This document shows, piece after piece, positions 6,925-15,402 of a DNA stretch of 37,102 bases (positions within the stretch are counted from its first letter, which is position 1; the number at the start of each line of letters is the position of its first letter). Origin of the DNA: an uncultured Clostridia bacterium (GTDB lineage Bacteria > Bacillota > Clostridia > Christensenellales > Borkfalkiaceae); assembly GCA_947631465.1 (NCBI GenBank), contig CANRLK010000016.1, forward strand, positions 1-37,102. Direction: 5' to 3'. The notes beneath the pieces are model-generated. The model was given only the letters and a program-made list of their open reading frames with translations. It made no database searches and was not told where the DNA came from. Position numbers and translations under genes: made by a program.

Positions 6925-9900
6925 TCATTCAAGTCTCGTTTCCTCTTTCTTCTTCTTTTTTCGGACGACGATCACAGCCGCGATCGCACCGCCGACCAAA
7001 AGTACCGCAGGAATTGCGAGCAGCCACAAAAGTCGATCGCCGCCCTTCTCTTCCGCTTCCTCGACCTCGTCCCGCTTTTCGCCTGCTTCGGGCTCTTTTT
7101 CGTCGCCTTCATCTTCTTTCGGGGGCTCGGCGGGGTCTTTTTCGTCGCCCTCGACGTCTTTCGGGGGCTCGACGGGATCTTTCTCATCTCCCTCGTCCTC
7201 TTTGGGCGGCTCGGGGTCTTTTTCGTCGCCCTCGTCGGGGTCTTTTTCGGGCGGCTGTTCCTGCTCGATCGCAAACGCCGCTTCCTGTTCGCCGACGACA
7301 TACTGCGTGGCGGGCGCGATCTTGACGTATGCCGTGCCGGGACCAACGTTCTCGCGGTAGGACACGGTATAAAGATCGCTCGGAAGGGCAACGCCGTCGA
7401 GCAAAACGACGACGGTCGGCTCTTGCGCCTCGCCCGTGAACTTGCAGTCCTTAACGACGATCTCCGCCTTGGCAAGGTCGATCGGCTCGCCATTGAACAT
7501 GGCAGTGAAGGTCATGTTGCGGACGATCTCGATCGCTTTCCCGCCTTGATAGAGATTCCCTTGACAGTACCAGCCGAGAAAGTCTCCGCTCAATGTATCG
7601 AGGGTGATCATATCGCCGTATTTCCGATAGCCTTGCGACTGCATCCTGCCGCGCACGATCGTTTCAAAGCGGAAGTAGTTTTGATAGACGGCGACAAGTT
7701 TGGCCTCTCCCTTCCTCGCGGTATGGAACACGCTCCCCGCGGGATAGCTTTGATACGGGGACGTATAGGACAAGATGCGCCGATCTCCGTCATAGCGGGG
7801 AAGATAGAGGTCGGCGTCCTCGGCAAAGGAATGCTCCTCGATTCGGTTGAAGAACTGCAAGAAAATCGAGGACGCCTCTTCGAGGGTGACGGTAAAGGTC
7901 ATGTCCGAGCGCAGCGTGATCTTCTCCCCGCGCGCATAGGTGTTTCCCGCCTCGTCGCGATAGCTCTTGCAGTACCGTTTTCCGAAGGTTTCGAGCGGCT
8001 CCTCGCCGAAGGTAAAGCTGCTCTTTTTGACGGTGACGCGCGCCTCTTCGCTTCCCGCTTGGAAGGTGAGCGTAAACGTCACCCGTCCCATTTCGAAAAG
8101 ATCGCCCTTCTTGCGGAAGGCGTAATCGGGATTCAATAAGATGAGCTTTTGAATTGCGTCCTCTTCGCTTGAAGCGGCTCTTGCGTCCACTTCCACGCCG
8201 CCTTCGAACTCGCCGAAGCCGACCTTCATTGCGCCCGTCTCTCCTTTGAGCACAAGTTTGGACGCCGTCTTGAAATAGAGATCGGCACTCTGCCCTTCGA
8301 AGGTGCAATCTTCGAGCGAGAGGGTAGCGTCGTTTTCAAGCGTGACGCCGTCGCCGAACGAACCGTTGGAACAGCTGATAAAAGAACAATGTGACAGCGT
8401 GACATTTGCGCCATCCGAGTATAGCGCGCCGCCGAAATAGGACGCGGAATAATTTTCGACCGTGAGGTGTTTCGCCTCAAAATCGAGCCCATCGAGCCAG
8501 ATCGCGGGATAGGTATAGGAATTATAGAAGCCGTTCAAGACGATCTTCGCATCTTCCCTGCCCTCGAAGGAAACACGGTTGCCGTTTCCGTAAATATGGA
8601 AGAAATAGCTCGGCTTGTTCTCGCCGCTGACGGTCACGTCGCCCGTAGCTTCGTCGGCGACCTTGACGGTGAGGCTCTTCACGATCTCCGCATTTTTGAC
8701 CGTGCAATCGCGCAAGAGCTCGACGGTATCCCCCGCTTTTGCGGCAGCGACCGCATCCCCGAAGGAATCGTAGCCCACGCCGTTCACCCTGCAAACGTCG
8801 GCGTTGCCGCTCTGCGCGGCGGCATCGGTCAAGACCGCGCTCTCCCCGCTCATCGCGAAATAGCGGTTATAGGCGACGGCTTTATACGAGACCGTCGAAT
8901 TTCCGTAATCGTTTTCGTCTTGAAAGACGTCGGAATATGTAAAGCCCGCGGCTTTGAAATCCCTTCCGTTTTGGGACGAGAAGATCTCATAGCCGAGATG
9001 GCAGGGGTCTTTCTCGCAGGAGAGGACGAGCGTCCGCTTGCCGTCCTCCTTTCGGACGGAGACGATCTCGGGTGTCTTTCCGCGGTAGCTTTGATCGTCC
9101 GCTTCGCCGTTTTCGCGCATGAAGGCGTACTCGCTGCCGTCGGTGTACCAATACTTCTTTCCCTCGCCGATGAGCCCCTTCTTTTTCGCCTCTTCGAGCA
9201 CGTCTTTTAAGGACTGCGTGGCGTTCTCCTTGGTGAAAACGTCCGATTTGTCCTTTCTGAGATACACCCCCCAGCGGGCGAAATAATCGGTAAGATCGCT
9301 GCCCACGGCCAAGGACGAATAATAGACGAGCTTTTCGACGTTCTGCCGCACGCCGACATTGGAGGGACGGAAGGTGTCCGCTTGGCGGAGATAATTGTTG
9401 AGCTTCCCCCAATACCCTGGGCAAACGCATTCGAGCTCCCAAAAGACGAGATAGTTGTGGTCGTAGTTGTTGGGATCTTTATAGAGGACGTATCCGTCGT
9501 CGTATGCGACCCCCTGCTCCTTGTAGTCCGAAGCAAGATAGGACAGCGCCTTTTCGAAGGGCTGCAAACTGCTGCTTGCGGAATAGCCGAGCACGTTGAG
9601 ATAGAGATAGGTCGCCGTCACGTTGTTCGTGGTCTCGGGAAGGGTCTTTTTGCTGTTGTCGAGCACATGCCCCAACTCATGGCACATGTTAAAGAAGTAT
9701 ACGCCGCCCCCCTTGTTCTTATAGTAATTGTAATTTGCGAACCAGGGCGCTTGCTCTTGATAGCCGATATGATAGTCGGTCGCATACCCGCCGATGTTCT
9801 GCGTGAACTTCATATAGCGGTAATTGATCTTGATCGCATTGTTCCGCTCGTCGTAGTACTCGCCGAAGGGGGAATCCTCGCTGAGCGGCACGCCGTTAAA

Positions 9901-10818
9901 TTCGAGCGCTTGCTTGAAAAAGTTGCCCCAGAGCTCGGCGTTTTCCTCGGGCGTGATGCTCTTTTCGTCGAGATAGGTCGTAAAAACGACTTCGGTCGGC
10001 AGGGTGAGCACGCCGCCGTCCGTCACGAACTCTACAACGTCGGGGGTCTTTTGGGGCTGTTTTTTTCTCCGCTCCCGATATTCCTTCAAATAGCCGAGAA
10101 ACGCCGACCCGCTCTCCCCCTTTTTAAAGACGGGATACTGCAAGCCGCCCTCGAAATAGACGCTCACCTGTCCCTTCTGCGTCGAAGCCGTATACGGATT
10201 TTTGAGATATATGACGTCCTCGCCTTTGAGCGTGATCGTGTTCTTCCCCGCATTGAGCTTATATTCGTCGCGGTACATCTGATAGGTGCTGAACACTTCC
10301 GCAGTGATAACTGAGGGCAGATTCGCACCCGCGTCCGCTTCGACATAGACGGTGATCTCCTCGCCCTTTGTCCCCGCAATGCCCGTGACCATCGCGTCCA
10401 TCGCGCGGTAGTAAAAGAGCAGGGCGCTCTTCGTGTATGTACCCATGTCGCCGAACTGATCGATTTTATTCGGCGCGTCCTCGCGCGTCGAGAACTCCCG
10501 GCACGCCTCATAACGCGCCCTGCCTTCGAGCACGTCCCGCGCCCGCGCGATGCTCGCCCTATCCTCTGCGCGCGCCGTCTGTTCGAGCGCATCGAGTTCT
10601 TCGGGCGTGTCATACGCCGCGTTGAGCGCCGTCTTGGTATAATCGGTAAAGATCGTCTTGTCGAGATCGGTCTCCGCCGAAGCGGAAATCCGCTCATGTT
10701 CCGAAAAATTGCCCGTGAAAACGGGCGCTTCGCCCTTCCAAGCCCCCGTTCCCGCGCAAAAAAGCGCAAAAACGGATGCCAAAAGAAGGGGCAACCGCCA
10801 TTGCCTCCGTCTTTTCAT
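6925..10818 (-). CDS. Membrane-anchored M60-family (enhancin/mucinase-type) zinc metallopeptidase, multidomain
   Basis: The product has 1297 residues. A signal peptide (basic start, then LPLLLASVFALFCAGTGA) precedes an alpha-helical part and a beta-rich domain. The M60 catalytic core has HELGH near residues 380-384 and the third ligand Glu in ETTNN about eleven residues later, fitting the gluzincin pattern HExxH-x(8-28)-E. After it come a fibronectin-III-like segment (about 590-680), a parallel beta-helix-like segment rich in N, G and S (about 690-870), and Ig-like modules. A stalk of four acidic Pro-rich repeats (variants of PPKEDEGDEKDP) leads to a transmembrane helix and a KKKKK tail. Family members cut mucin-type glycoproteins outside the cell; the substrate here is inferred. 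GGGAGG lies 11 bases from ATG 10818 but only two from ATG 10827, so the shorter start is preferred. Confidence 0.85.
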   Translation of the reverse strand: MKRRRQWRLPLLLASVFALFCAGTGAWKGEAPVFTGNFSEHERISASAETDLDKTIFTDYTKTALNAAYDTPEELDALEQTARAEDRASIARARDVLEGRARYEACREFSTREDAPNKIDQFGDMGTYTKSALLFYYRAMDAMVTGIAGTKGEEITVYVEADAGANLPSVITAEVFSTYQMYRDEYKLNAGKNTITLKGEDVIYLKNPYTASTQKGQVSVYFEGGLQYPVFKKGESGSAFLGYLKEYRERRKKQPQKTPDVVEFVTDGGVLTLPTEVVFTTYLDEKSITPEENAELWGNFFKQALEFNGVPLSEDSPFGEYYDERNNAIKINYRYMKFTQNIGGYATDYHIGYQEQAPWFANYNYYKNKGGGVYFFNMCHELGHVLDNSKKTLPETTNNVTATYLYLNVLGYSASSSLQPFEKALSYLASDYKEQGVAYDDGYVLYKDPNNYDHNYLVFWELECVCPGYWGKLNNYLRQADTFRPSNVGVRQNVEKLVYYSSLAVGSDLTDYFARWGVYLRKDKSDVFTKENATQSLKDVLEEAKKKGLIGEGKKYWYTDGSEYAFMRENGEADDQSYRGKTPEIVSVRKEDGKRTLVLSCEKDPCHLGYEIFSSQNGRDFKAAGFTYSDVFQDENDYGNSTVSYKAVAYNRYFAMSGESAVLTDAAAQSGNADVCRVNGVGYDSFGDAVAAAKAGDTVELLRDCTVKNAEIVKSLTVKVADEATGDVTVSGENKPSYFFHIYGNGNRVSFEGREDAKIVLNGFYNSYTYPAIWLDGLDFEAKHLTVENYSASYFGGALYSDGANVTLSHCSFISCSNGSFGDGVTLENDATLSLEDCTFEGQSADLYFKTASKLVLKGETGAMKVGFGEFEGGVEVDARAASSEEDAIQKLILLNPDYAFRKKGDLFEMGRVTFTLTFQAGSEEARVTVKKSSFTFGEEPLETFGKRYCKSYRDEAGNTYARGEKITLRSDMTFTVTLEEASSIFLQFFNRIEEHSFAEDADLYLPRYDGDRRILSYTSPYQSYPAGSVFHTARKGEAKLVAVYQNYFRFETIVRGRMQSQGYRKYGDMITLDTLSGDFLGWYCQGNLYQGGKAIEIVRNMTFTAMFNGEPIDLAKAEIVVKDCKFTGEAQEPTVVVLLDGVALPSDLYTVSYRENVGPGTAYVKIAPATQYVVGEQEAAFAIEQEQPPEKDPDEGDEKDPEPPKEDEGDEKDPVEPPKDVEGDEKDPAEPPKEDEGDEKEPEAGEKRDEVEEAEEKGGDRLLWLLAIPAVLLVGGAIAAVIVVRKKKKKEETRLE
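7095..7260 (-). repeat. Tandem repeat coding the acidic Pro-rich stalk of the M60 protein
   Basis: Four in-frame degenerate repeats encode Asp-Glu-Gly-Asp-Glu-Lys-(Asp/Glu)-Pro-type blocks alternating with Pro-Pro-Lys. They sit directly before the transmembrane helix and probably act as a wall-spanning spacer. Repeat number may vary between strains by slippage. Confidence 0.75.
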
Positions 10819-10844
10819 ATTTTTCATATCCTCCCAACGATACC

Positions 10845-10873
10845 ATCATAGCATAAAAAATTTAAAAATGCAA
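10845..10873 (-). promoter_or_regulatory. Promoter of the M60 peptidase gene
   Basis: The minus strand shows TTGCAT (10868-10873), a 17-bp spacer and TATGAT (10845-10850) with an extended TG (TGCTATGAT). The predicted start is near 10838, which leaves a short leader of about 20 nt containing GGGAGG. Confidence 0.65.
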
Positions 10874-10902
10874 TACCCAAAGTTAAAATTTATGAAAATA
10901 TC

Positions 10903-10938
10903 CAAAAAAATACTTCCCGACGCCGATTCGGGAAGTAC
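10903..10938 (-). terminator. Intrinsic terminator after the patatin-like gene
   Basis: On the minus strand a perfect 10-bp stem TACTTCCCGA/TCGGGAAGTA with a 7-base loop (10911-10937) is followed by seven T. It lies about 35 bases after the stop codon and separates this gene from the M60 promoter. Confidence 0.9.
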
Positions 10939-10971
10939 TGACAAAAAAATTTTATTCGGTTTTTTGAAGAA

Positions 10972-11769
10972 TCAATCTCTTTCGACGAGTTTTCGGATCG
11001 CGCCGCAATTTTTCACGCCGAGTTCATACCCCTTGTCGTAGGCGAAGGCGAGGTTTTTGACCGAGTATTGGTCCATGCTGCCGAGTTCGGGCTCTAAGAA
11101 GAGATCGACATAGCGCATTCTGGCGCGGCGTTTGTTCATGGTGGTATGGGTGTCCATGATGTCGATGACGCGCAGAAGGGTATTCATGAGCTGACCCGAG
11201 GGCTCTCTTTCGGTGAGATCGCCCAAGACGTCCACGGCGACGATGGCTTCCGCGCCCATGTTTTTGAGCTCTTTCGTGGGCACGCGCTCCAAGATCCCGC
11301 CGTCCACGAGCATTTGATACCCGCCGAATTCCGCGGGGGTGAATGCGCCCGGGATGGAGCTCGAAGCGATCGCGGCGTCGAGCACGTTCCCCTCTTTCAA
11401 AACGACGGTCTCGCCCTTCACGAGGTCGGTCGCGACGCATTGGAAGGGAATATCGAGGTCGTCGAAGGTCTTTTCGCCGATGAGGTCCGCCATTCTCTTG
11501 CGCGCCTTATTGAGCCGCATGAGCCCGTTTTTGCGGAACGGGGCGATGTTCAAGGACACGAGGTCGGTCAAATTGAGGTTCAACACTGCGTCCCGCATTT
11601 CCATCGGCGACGCGCCGCCGCAATAGCATGCGCCGACGATCGCGCCCATCGAACAGCCCGTGACGAGATCGGGTCTGAGTCCCGATTCTTCGAGCGCCTG
11701 CAAAAATCCGATATGCGCGACCCCGCGCGAACCGCCCGACCCGAGCGCCAATCCAAATTTTTTACTCAT
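10972..11769 (-). CDS. Patatin-like serine hydrolase (RssA type), possible YlbK counterpart
   Basis: The 265-residue protein has the three patatin hallmarks. These are the oxyanion motif GSGGSRG (10-16), the nucleophile elbow GCSMG with Ser40, and DGG with Asp156, forming a Ser-Asp catalytic dyad. There is no signal peptide, so it acts in the cytoplasm or at the inner membrane face, probably on acyl esters or phospholipids. AAAGGAGA six bases before the ATG supports the start. It is divergent from ylbJ with only 30 bp between the start codons. In B. subtilis a patatin gene (ylbK) follows ylbJ, so this may be its counterpart after rearrangement. It has its own terminator. Confidence 0.88.
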   Translation of the reverse strand: MSKKFGLALGSGGSRGVAHIGFLQALEESGLRPDLVTGCSMGAIVGACYCGGASPMEMRDAVLNLNLTDLVSLNIAPFRKNGLMRLNKARKRMADLIGEKTFDDLDIPFQCVATDLVKGETVVLKEGNVLDAAIASSSIPGAFTPAEFGGYQMLVDGGILERVPTKELKNMGAEAIVAVDVLGDLTEREPSGQLMNTLLRVIDIMDTHTTMNKRRARMRYVDLFLEPELGSMDQYSVKNLAFAYDKGYELGVKNCGAIRKLVERD

Positions 11770-11799
11770 AAATATCTCCTTTGCAACGTAAAATTCAGC

Positions 11800-12780
11800 A
11801 TGTCTGCCATGCGTTCATCCTTGGAAAGCGAAAGACAAAGCCGCCGCGCCGTCTTTCCCACCCTTGCGTTCTTTCTCGTGCTCCTGCTCTCCGCGCTCTT
11901 TTTGTCCGACCCCGAACGGTATGCAAAGAGCATTTTGGACGGGATCTCCCTCTGGGCGGCGGCCGTGCTGCCCGCGGCGTTCCCCTTTCTCTTTCTCACC
12001 GCCCTCTTGACCGCCCTGCCTCCCTTCTTCGCCTTTTCAAAGAAGATCTCGCCCGCGGCGGGGCGCGTGTTCCGCGTCTCGGGCGCGGGAGCGGGCGCTG
12101 CCATCCTCGCGTCCGTCTCGGGCTATCCCGTCGGCGCGAAACTCTACTTGGATCTCCATCAAAACGGGCTCGTGAATCATGAGGAACGCTTCCGCCTTGC
12201 CTGTCTTGTGACGACCTCAGGTCCGCCCTTTCTCGTCGGGACGGTCGGGTCGATGATGTATCAAAGCCCCGCCCTCGGCTGGATCTTGCTCCTCTCCCAC
12301 CTTTCTGGCGTTTGGCTCGTCTGTCTTTTGATGCGCTGTCTTTCAAAGCCCGCGCAAAACGCTTCTTCTTCCCTGCGTCCCCCGCTCCAAAACCCGACCC
12401 TTCTCTATGACAGCCTTTGGGGCGCGGTCGTCTCCGTCCTCTGCGTCGGCGGGTTCATCGCCCTCTTCTGCTGCTTCGGAGAAATGCTCTCCGCGCTCGG
12501 CGTGTTCTCCCTCTTCGGCGGCAGCCCATTCGCGGAAGGGATCCTTCGCGGACTGTTGGAAATGACGACGGGTTGCAGCGTCCTTTCAAACCTCAAAACC
12601 CCCCTCTCCGCCGCAACGAGCTGCGCGCTCGTCACCTTCGGCGGGTTTTGCGTGCTCTGCCAGGAGATCGCCTACCTCTCCCGCGCGGGCATCAAGACCC
12701 TTCCCTTCGTCCTTTGCAAGCTCCTTCAAGCCCTCTTCGCATTCGCGATCTGCTTTCTGCTCTCTTCCCTGCTCCTTTGA
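11800..12780 (+). CDS. ylbJ: Sporulation integral membrane protein YlbJ (nucleoside recognition/Gate domain)
   Basis: This is the only clear plus-strand gene of the window. The 326-residue protein is highly hydrophobic with about eight membrane helices. The conserved loops SGYPVGAKLYLDL and TTSGPPFLVGTVG are typical of the YlbJ/Gate family. In B. subtilis YlbJ is a mother-cell protein needed for normal spores and is under sigma-E. I chose ATG 11800; a second ATG at 11809 is equally possible, and neither has a Shine-Dalgarno sequence. The frame stays open far upstream, but that part is antisense to the patatin gene. It converges on the DAHP synthase gene with a 12-bp gap and no visible terminator. 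Confidence 0.85.
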   Translation: MSAMRSSLESERQSRRAVFPTLAFFLVLLLSALFLSDPERYAKSILDGISLWAAAVLPAAFPFLFLTALLTALPPFFAFSKKISPAAGRVFRVSGAGAGAAILASVSGYPVGAKLYLDLHQNGLVNHEERFRLACLVTTSGPPFLVGTVGSMMYQSPALGWILLLSHLSGVWLVCLLMRCLSKPAQNASSSLRPPLQNPTLLYDSLWGAVVSVLCVGGFIALFCCFGEMLSALGVFSLFGGSPFAEGILRGLLEMTTGCSVLSNLKTPLSAATSCALVTFGGFCVLCQEIAYLSRAGIKTLPFVLCKLLQALFAFAICFLLSSLLL

Positions 12781-12792
12781 TCAGCCGCAAAT

Positions 12793-13827
12793 TCAGCCGC
12801 GCTCGGAAATTTCATAGAGCAGCCGTTCGGTATCTTCCCACGAAAGGCAGGGGTCGGTGACCGACCTTCCGAACTGTTGGTTTTCCGCTTGGTTTCCTTC
12901 TTCGAGAAAGCTCTCGATCATAAATCCCTTGACAAGTTTTTTGAGCGCGGACGAGCTTTTACGGCTCAAAAGCACGTCCTCGGCGACGTCCTTCTGCCGC
13001 ATCCACTGCTTGCCCGTGTTGGAATGGTTGGTATCGATAAGGACGGCGGGATTTTTGATCTCTCCGCATTCTTCGATTCTTTCGAGCGTCTTTAAGAGCA
13101 TGTTGAACCCGAAGTTGGGCTTGTCCCGCCCGTCGGGATCGACATAGCCGCGCAAGACGGCATGGGCAAAGGGATTGCCGTCCGTGAAGATCTCCTCCCC
13201 GCCGCAAAAATACGCCTGCGGCTGCTGCGCCGCATACACCGAACTTACGAGCGCGGGCAGACTTCCGCTCATCGGGTTCTTGATCCCGACGGGAACGTTC
13301 AGCCCGCTCGCCGCGGCGCGGTGCATTTCGTCCTCCGAAGAGCGCGCCCCGACCGCATGATAGCCCACGACGTCCTCGAAATAGGGCAAATTCTCGGGAC
13401 AGAGCATTTCATCCGCCGTCAAAAGTCCCGACGCCTCTATTGCGCGCAAATGCAAGCGGCGCGCAAAGTACAGTCCCTCTCTCGCCGTCTGCGCCCGTTC
13501 GCCCTCGAAATAATCGGGGCAAAAGACCATGCCCTTATACCCCACGCCCCGCGTGCGCGGCTTGGTCGTATACACCCTGAGCACGAGGACGAGCTGTTCC
13601 TTCACCTTTTCCGCGATCTTTCCGAGCCGCTCGGCATACCGAAGGATCGCCGCTTCGTCATGCGCCGAACAAGGACCTACGACGACGAGCAGTTTTTGGG
13701 TCTGTCCCGACAAGACCCCCTTGACAAGTTCCTCTTGCGCCGCCATGCGATCTTCAAGCTCCTTGGAAAGCGGAAGCTGCGCCTTGACCTCTTCGGGCGA
13801 AGGAAGCTGTATGCGCCGTGCGATCAT
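12793..13827 (-). CDS. aroF: 3-deoxy-7-phosphoheptulonate (DAHP) synthase, class I AroFGH type
   Basis: The 344-residue enzyme condenses phosphoenolpyruvate and erythrose 4-phosphate, the first shikimate-pathway step. Class I alpha motifs are clear: VVVGPCSAHD (about 48-57), KPRTRGVGYKG, ARSSEDEMHRAAASGLNVPVGIKN, VLIDTNHSNTGKQ with the metal-binding His, and GFMIESFLEEGNQ. There is no fused chorismate mutase or ACT domain. E. coli-type enzymes are feedback-inhibited by aromatic amino acids, but the effector here is unknown. It is the last gene of the long alr-to-coaD series and overlaps coaD by ATGA. The other shikimate genes lie about 10 kb away. I use aroF generically because paralogue assignment is not possible. 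Confidence 0.93.
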   Translation of the reverse strand: MIARRIQLPSPEEVKAQLPLSKELEDRMAAQEELVKGVLSGQTQKLLVVVGPCSAHDEAAILRYAERLGKIAEKVKEQLVLVLRVYTTKPRTRGVGYKGMVFCPDYFEGERAQTAREGLYFARRLHLRAIEASGLLTADEMLCPENLPYFEDVVGYHAVGARSSEDEMHRAAASGLNVPVGIKNPMSGSLPALVSSVYAAQQPQAYFCGGEEIFTDGNPFAHAVLRGYVDPDGRDKPNFGFNMLLKTLERIEECGEIKNPAVLIDTNHSNTGKQWMRQKDVAEDVLLSRKSSSALKKLVKGFMIESFLEEGNQAENQQFGRSVTDPCLSWEDTERLLYEISERG

Positions 13828-14309
13828 TTTCCCGCTCCCAGCCGCTTTTGAAGATAGCGCGCGACCGCCTCGGGAACATAGCGGTCAAACGGCTTTTGAA
13901 AGGCGATGCAGTTTTTGACGAGGGTCGAACTGATGTATAGATCTTGCTTCTCGGCGGGGAAATAGAGGGTGATCATCGTCTCGTCGAGATCTCGGCTCGC
14001 ATAAAAGTCGTTGGTCTCATACTCGAAATCGACGGCATTCCGCACCCCGCGCACATAAAACGGCGTGCTCTCTTTCTTCAAGAGATCGGCAATGACCCCG
14101 TCCCAGACGACGACCTTCACCCGCTTTTGCTCCGCAAAGACCGCTTCGATCATCTCCTTGCGCTCTTTTGCCGAAAACAGACACGCCTTCTTCTTGTTTT
14201 CCGACACGGCGACCACCGTCTCGTCAAACACTTTGAGCGACTTCTCAACGGTATCGAGATGCCCGACCGTAAACGGGTCGAACGTCCCCGCAAATACACA
14301 CTTTTTCAA
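13824..14309 (-). CDS. coaD: Pantetheine-phosphate adenylyltransferase
   Basis: The 161-residue protein transfers AMP from ATP to 4'-phosphopantetheine, making dephospho-CoA, the penultimate step of CoA synthesis. The nucleotidyltransferase motif GTFDPFTVGHLD is at residues 8-19. RGVRNAVDFEYE and ISSTLVKN (the ISSTxxR-type motif) follow. The length is normal for a CoaD hexamer subunit. It overlaps rsmD by ATGA and DAHP synthase by ATGA. The rsmD-coaD pairing is conserved in Firmicutes. Confidence 0.96.
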   Translation of the reverse strand: MKKCVFAGTFDPFTVGHLDTVEKSLKVFDETVVAVSENKKKACLFSAKERKEMIEAVFAEQKRVKVVVWDGVIADLLKKESTPFYVRGVRNAVDFEYETNDFYASRDLDETMITLYFPAEKQDLYISSTLVKNCIAFQKPFDRYVPEAVARYLQKRLGAGK

Positions 14310-14842
14310 TTTGTTTGCTCCTTTTGTATCATTGTCACGACCGTTCTGCCGTACTTTCTTCGGTCGAGAAAATATGCTCCCGAAACGGGCGATAGATCGT
14401 TTTCGCTCTCATAGACCAAGAGCCCGCCGCTTGAAAGCAGGTCGTTTTGACAGATGAGCGAAAAGACGGTCTCGAAATAGTCCTCTTTATAGGGCGGGTC
14501 GGCGAAGATGAGGTCGAACTTGCCCTCTGCGCGGGAAAGATAGGCTCTGAAATCGCTTCGCGTGACGCGGAAGTTCCCCGCAATGCGGGAGAGGTTCTTT
14601 TTGCAGAGCGAAAGGCTCTCGTCGGAGAGGTCGTTAAAGACGACTTCCCCCGCGCCGCGCGAGAGACATTCGATCCCGAGGGCGCCGCTGCCGCAAAAGA
14701 GGTCGAGCACTCTCGCACCGACGAGGCGGGATGAGAGAATTTGAAAGACGGACTCCTTCACCCGATCGGCGGTGGGTCGGATGTCCTCTCCGCGGAAGGA
14801 ATGCAGGACCATTCCGCGATATTTTCCCGCAATGACCCTCAT
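14306..14842 (-). CDS. rsmD: 16S rRNA (guanine(966)-N(2))-methyltransferase RsmD
   Basis: The 178-residue protein methylates G966 (E. coli numbering) of 16S rRNA in the 30S subunit. The N-terminal MRVIAGKYRG and RPTADRVKESVFQIL are diagnostic for RsmD. They are followed by the SAM motif VLDLFCGSGALGIE and the catalytic FADPPYKEDY. It overlaps coaD and the cyclo-ligase gene by four bases each (ATGA), so the unit is probably translationally coupled. Confidence 0.96.
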   Translation of the reverse strand: MRVIAGKYRGMVLHSFRGEDIRPTADRVKESVFQILSSRLVGARVLDLFCGSGALGIECLSRGAGEVVFNDLSDESLSLCKKNLSRIAGNFRVTRSDFRAYLSRAEGKFDLIFADPPYKEDYFETVFSLICQNDLLSSGGLLVYESENDLSPVSGAYFLDRRKYGRTVVTMIQKEQTN

Positions 14843-15402
14843 TTGTCCCCCGCCGCGCCTTGCGCGTTCAAATCGAAATACACGACCCCGTTCTCGGTGA
14901 CGAGCGCGTTTAAGGGAACGTCCGTCTCTTCGCGCATAAGCTCGTCCGTCCGCTGTCCCTCGTAGGCAAGTCCCACGCGCAAGACGTTTGGATGCGCCTT
15001 GAAATACCGATCGTAAAACCCGCCGCCGTAGCCGAGCCGAACGCCCGCCTGATCGACGGCAAGGAGCGGGGTAAAGGCGACTTGGCAGGTCTCCTCTTCC
15101 TCTCCCTCGGGCTCGGAAATGCCGAACGCGCCCTTTCGCAGCTTGTCCGTATCATGCAAACGCACCGAGCGCATTTGATCTCCAACTACGCGCGGCACGC
15201 AAACTTTCTTATTTTGTTTCAAAAGAGTCTTGACAATCTGCTCCGTCCCGACTTCCGTCCGAAAGGAGAGATAGACAAAGAAGCTCTCATAGTTTTGAAA
15301 TTCTTCGAGGGCGAAGCGGGCGATCTTCTCGTCCTTTTCCGCGCTCTTCAAGCCCTTTCTCAGCTCCGAAAAGAGCTTTCTTGCCTCTTGTTTTTCAAAC
15401 AT
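14839..15402 (-). CDS. 5-formyltetrahydrofolate cyclo-ligase
   Basis: The 187-residue enzyme converts 5-formyl-THF to 5,10-methenyl-THF with ATP. The family motif GYGGGFYDRYF is present, preceded by the substrate-pocket segment DQAGVRLG, and the N-terminal KQEARKLFSELRKGL is typical. It overlaps alr by eight bases upstream and rsmD by four bases downstream. Neighbours are housekeeping genes, consistent with a role in folate salvage. E. coli ygfA and B. subtilis yqgN are the familiar counterparts. Confidence 0.94.
   Translation of the reverse strand: MFEKQEARKLFSELRKGLKSAEKDEKIARFALEEFQNYESFFVYLSFRTEVGTEQIVKTLLKQNKKVCVPRVVGDQMRSVRLHDTDKLRKGAFGISEPEGEEEETCQVAFTPLLAVDQAGVRLGYGGGFYDRYFKAHPNVLRVGLAYEGQRTDELMREETDVPLNALVTENGVVYFDLNAQGAAGDK

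Noticed and set aside
5354-9210. Several long plus-strand open frames (5354-6259, 6883-8139, 8467-9210)
   Set aside because: They are antisense shadows of the ABC-F and M60 genes with low-complexity translations and no family resemblance.
11146-11799. Upstream extension of ylbJ
   Set aside because: The extension is antisense to the patatin-like gene and has no membrane-protein character; hydrophobicity starts after 11800.
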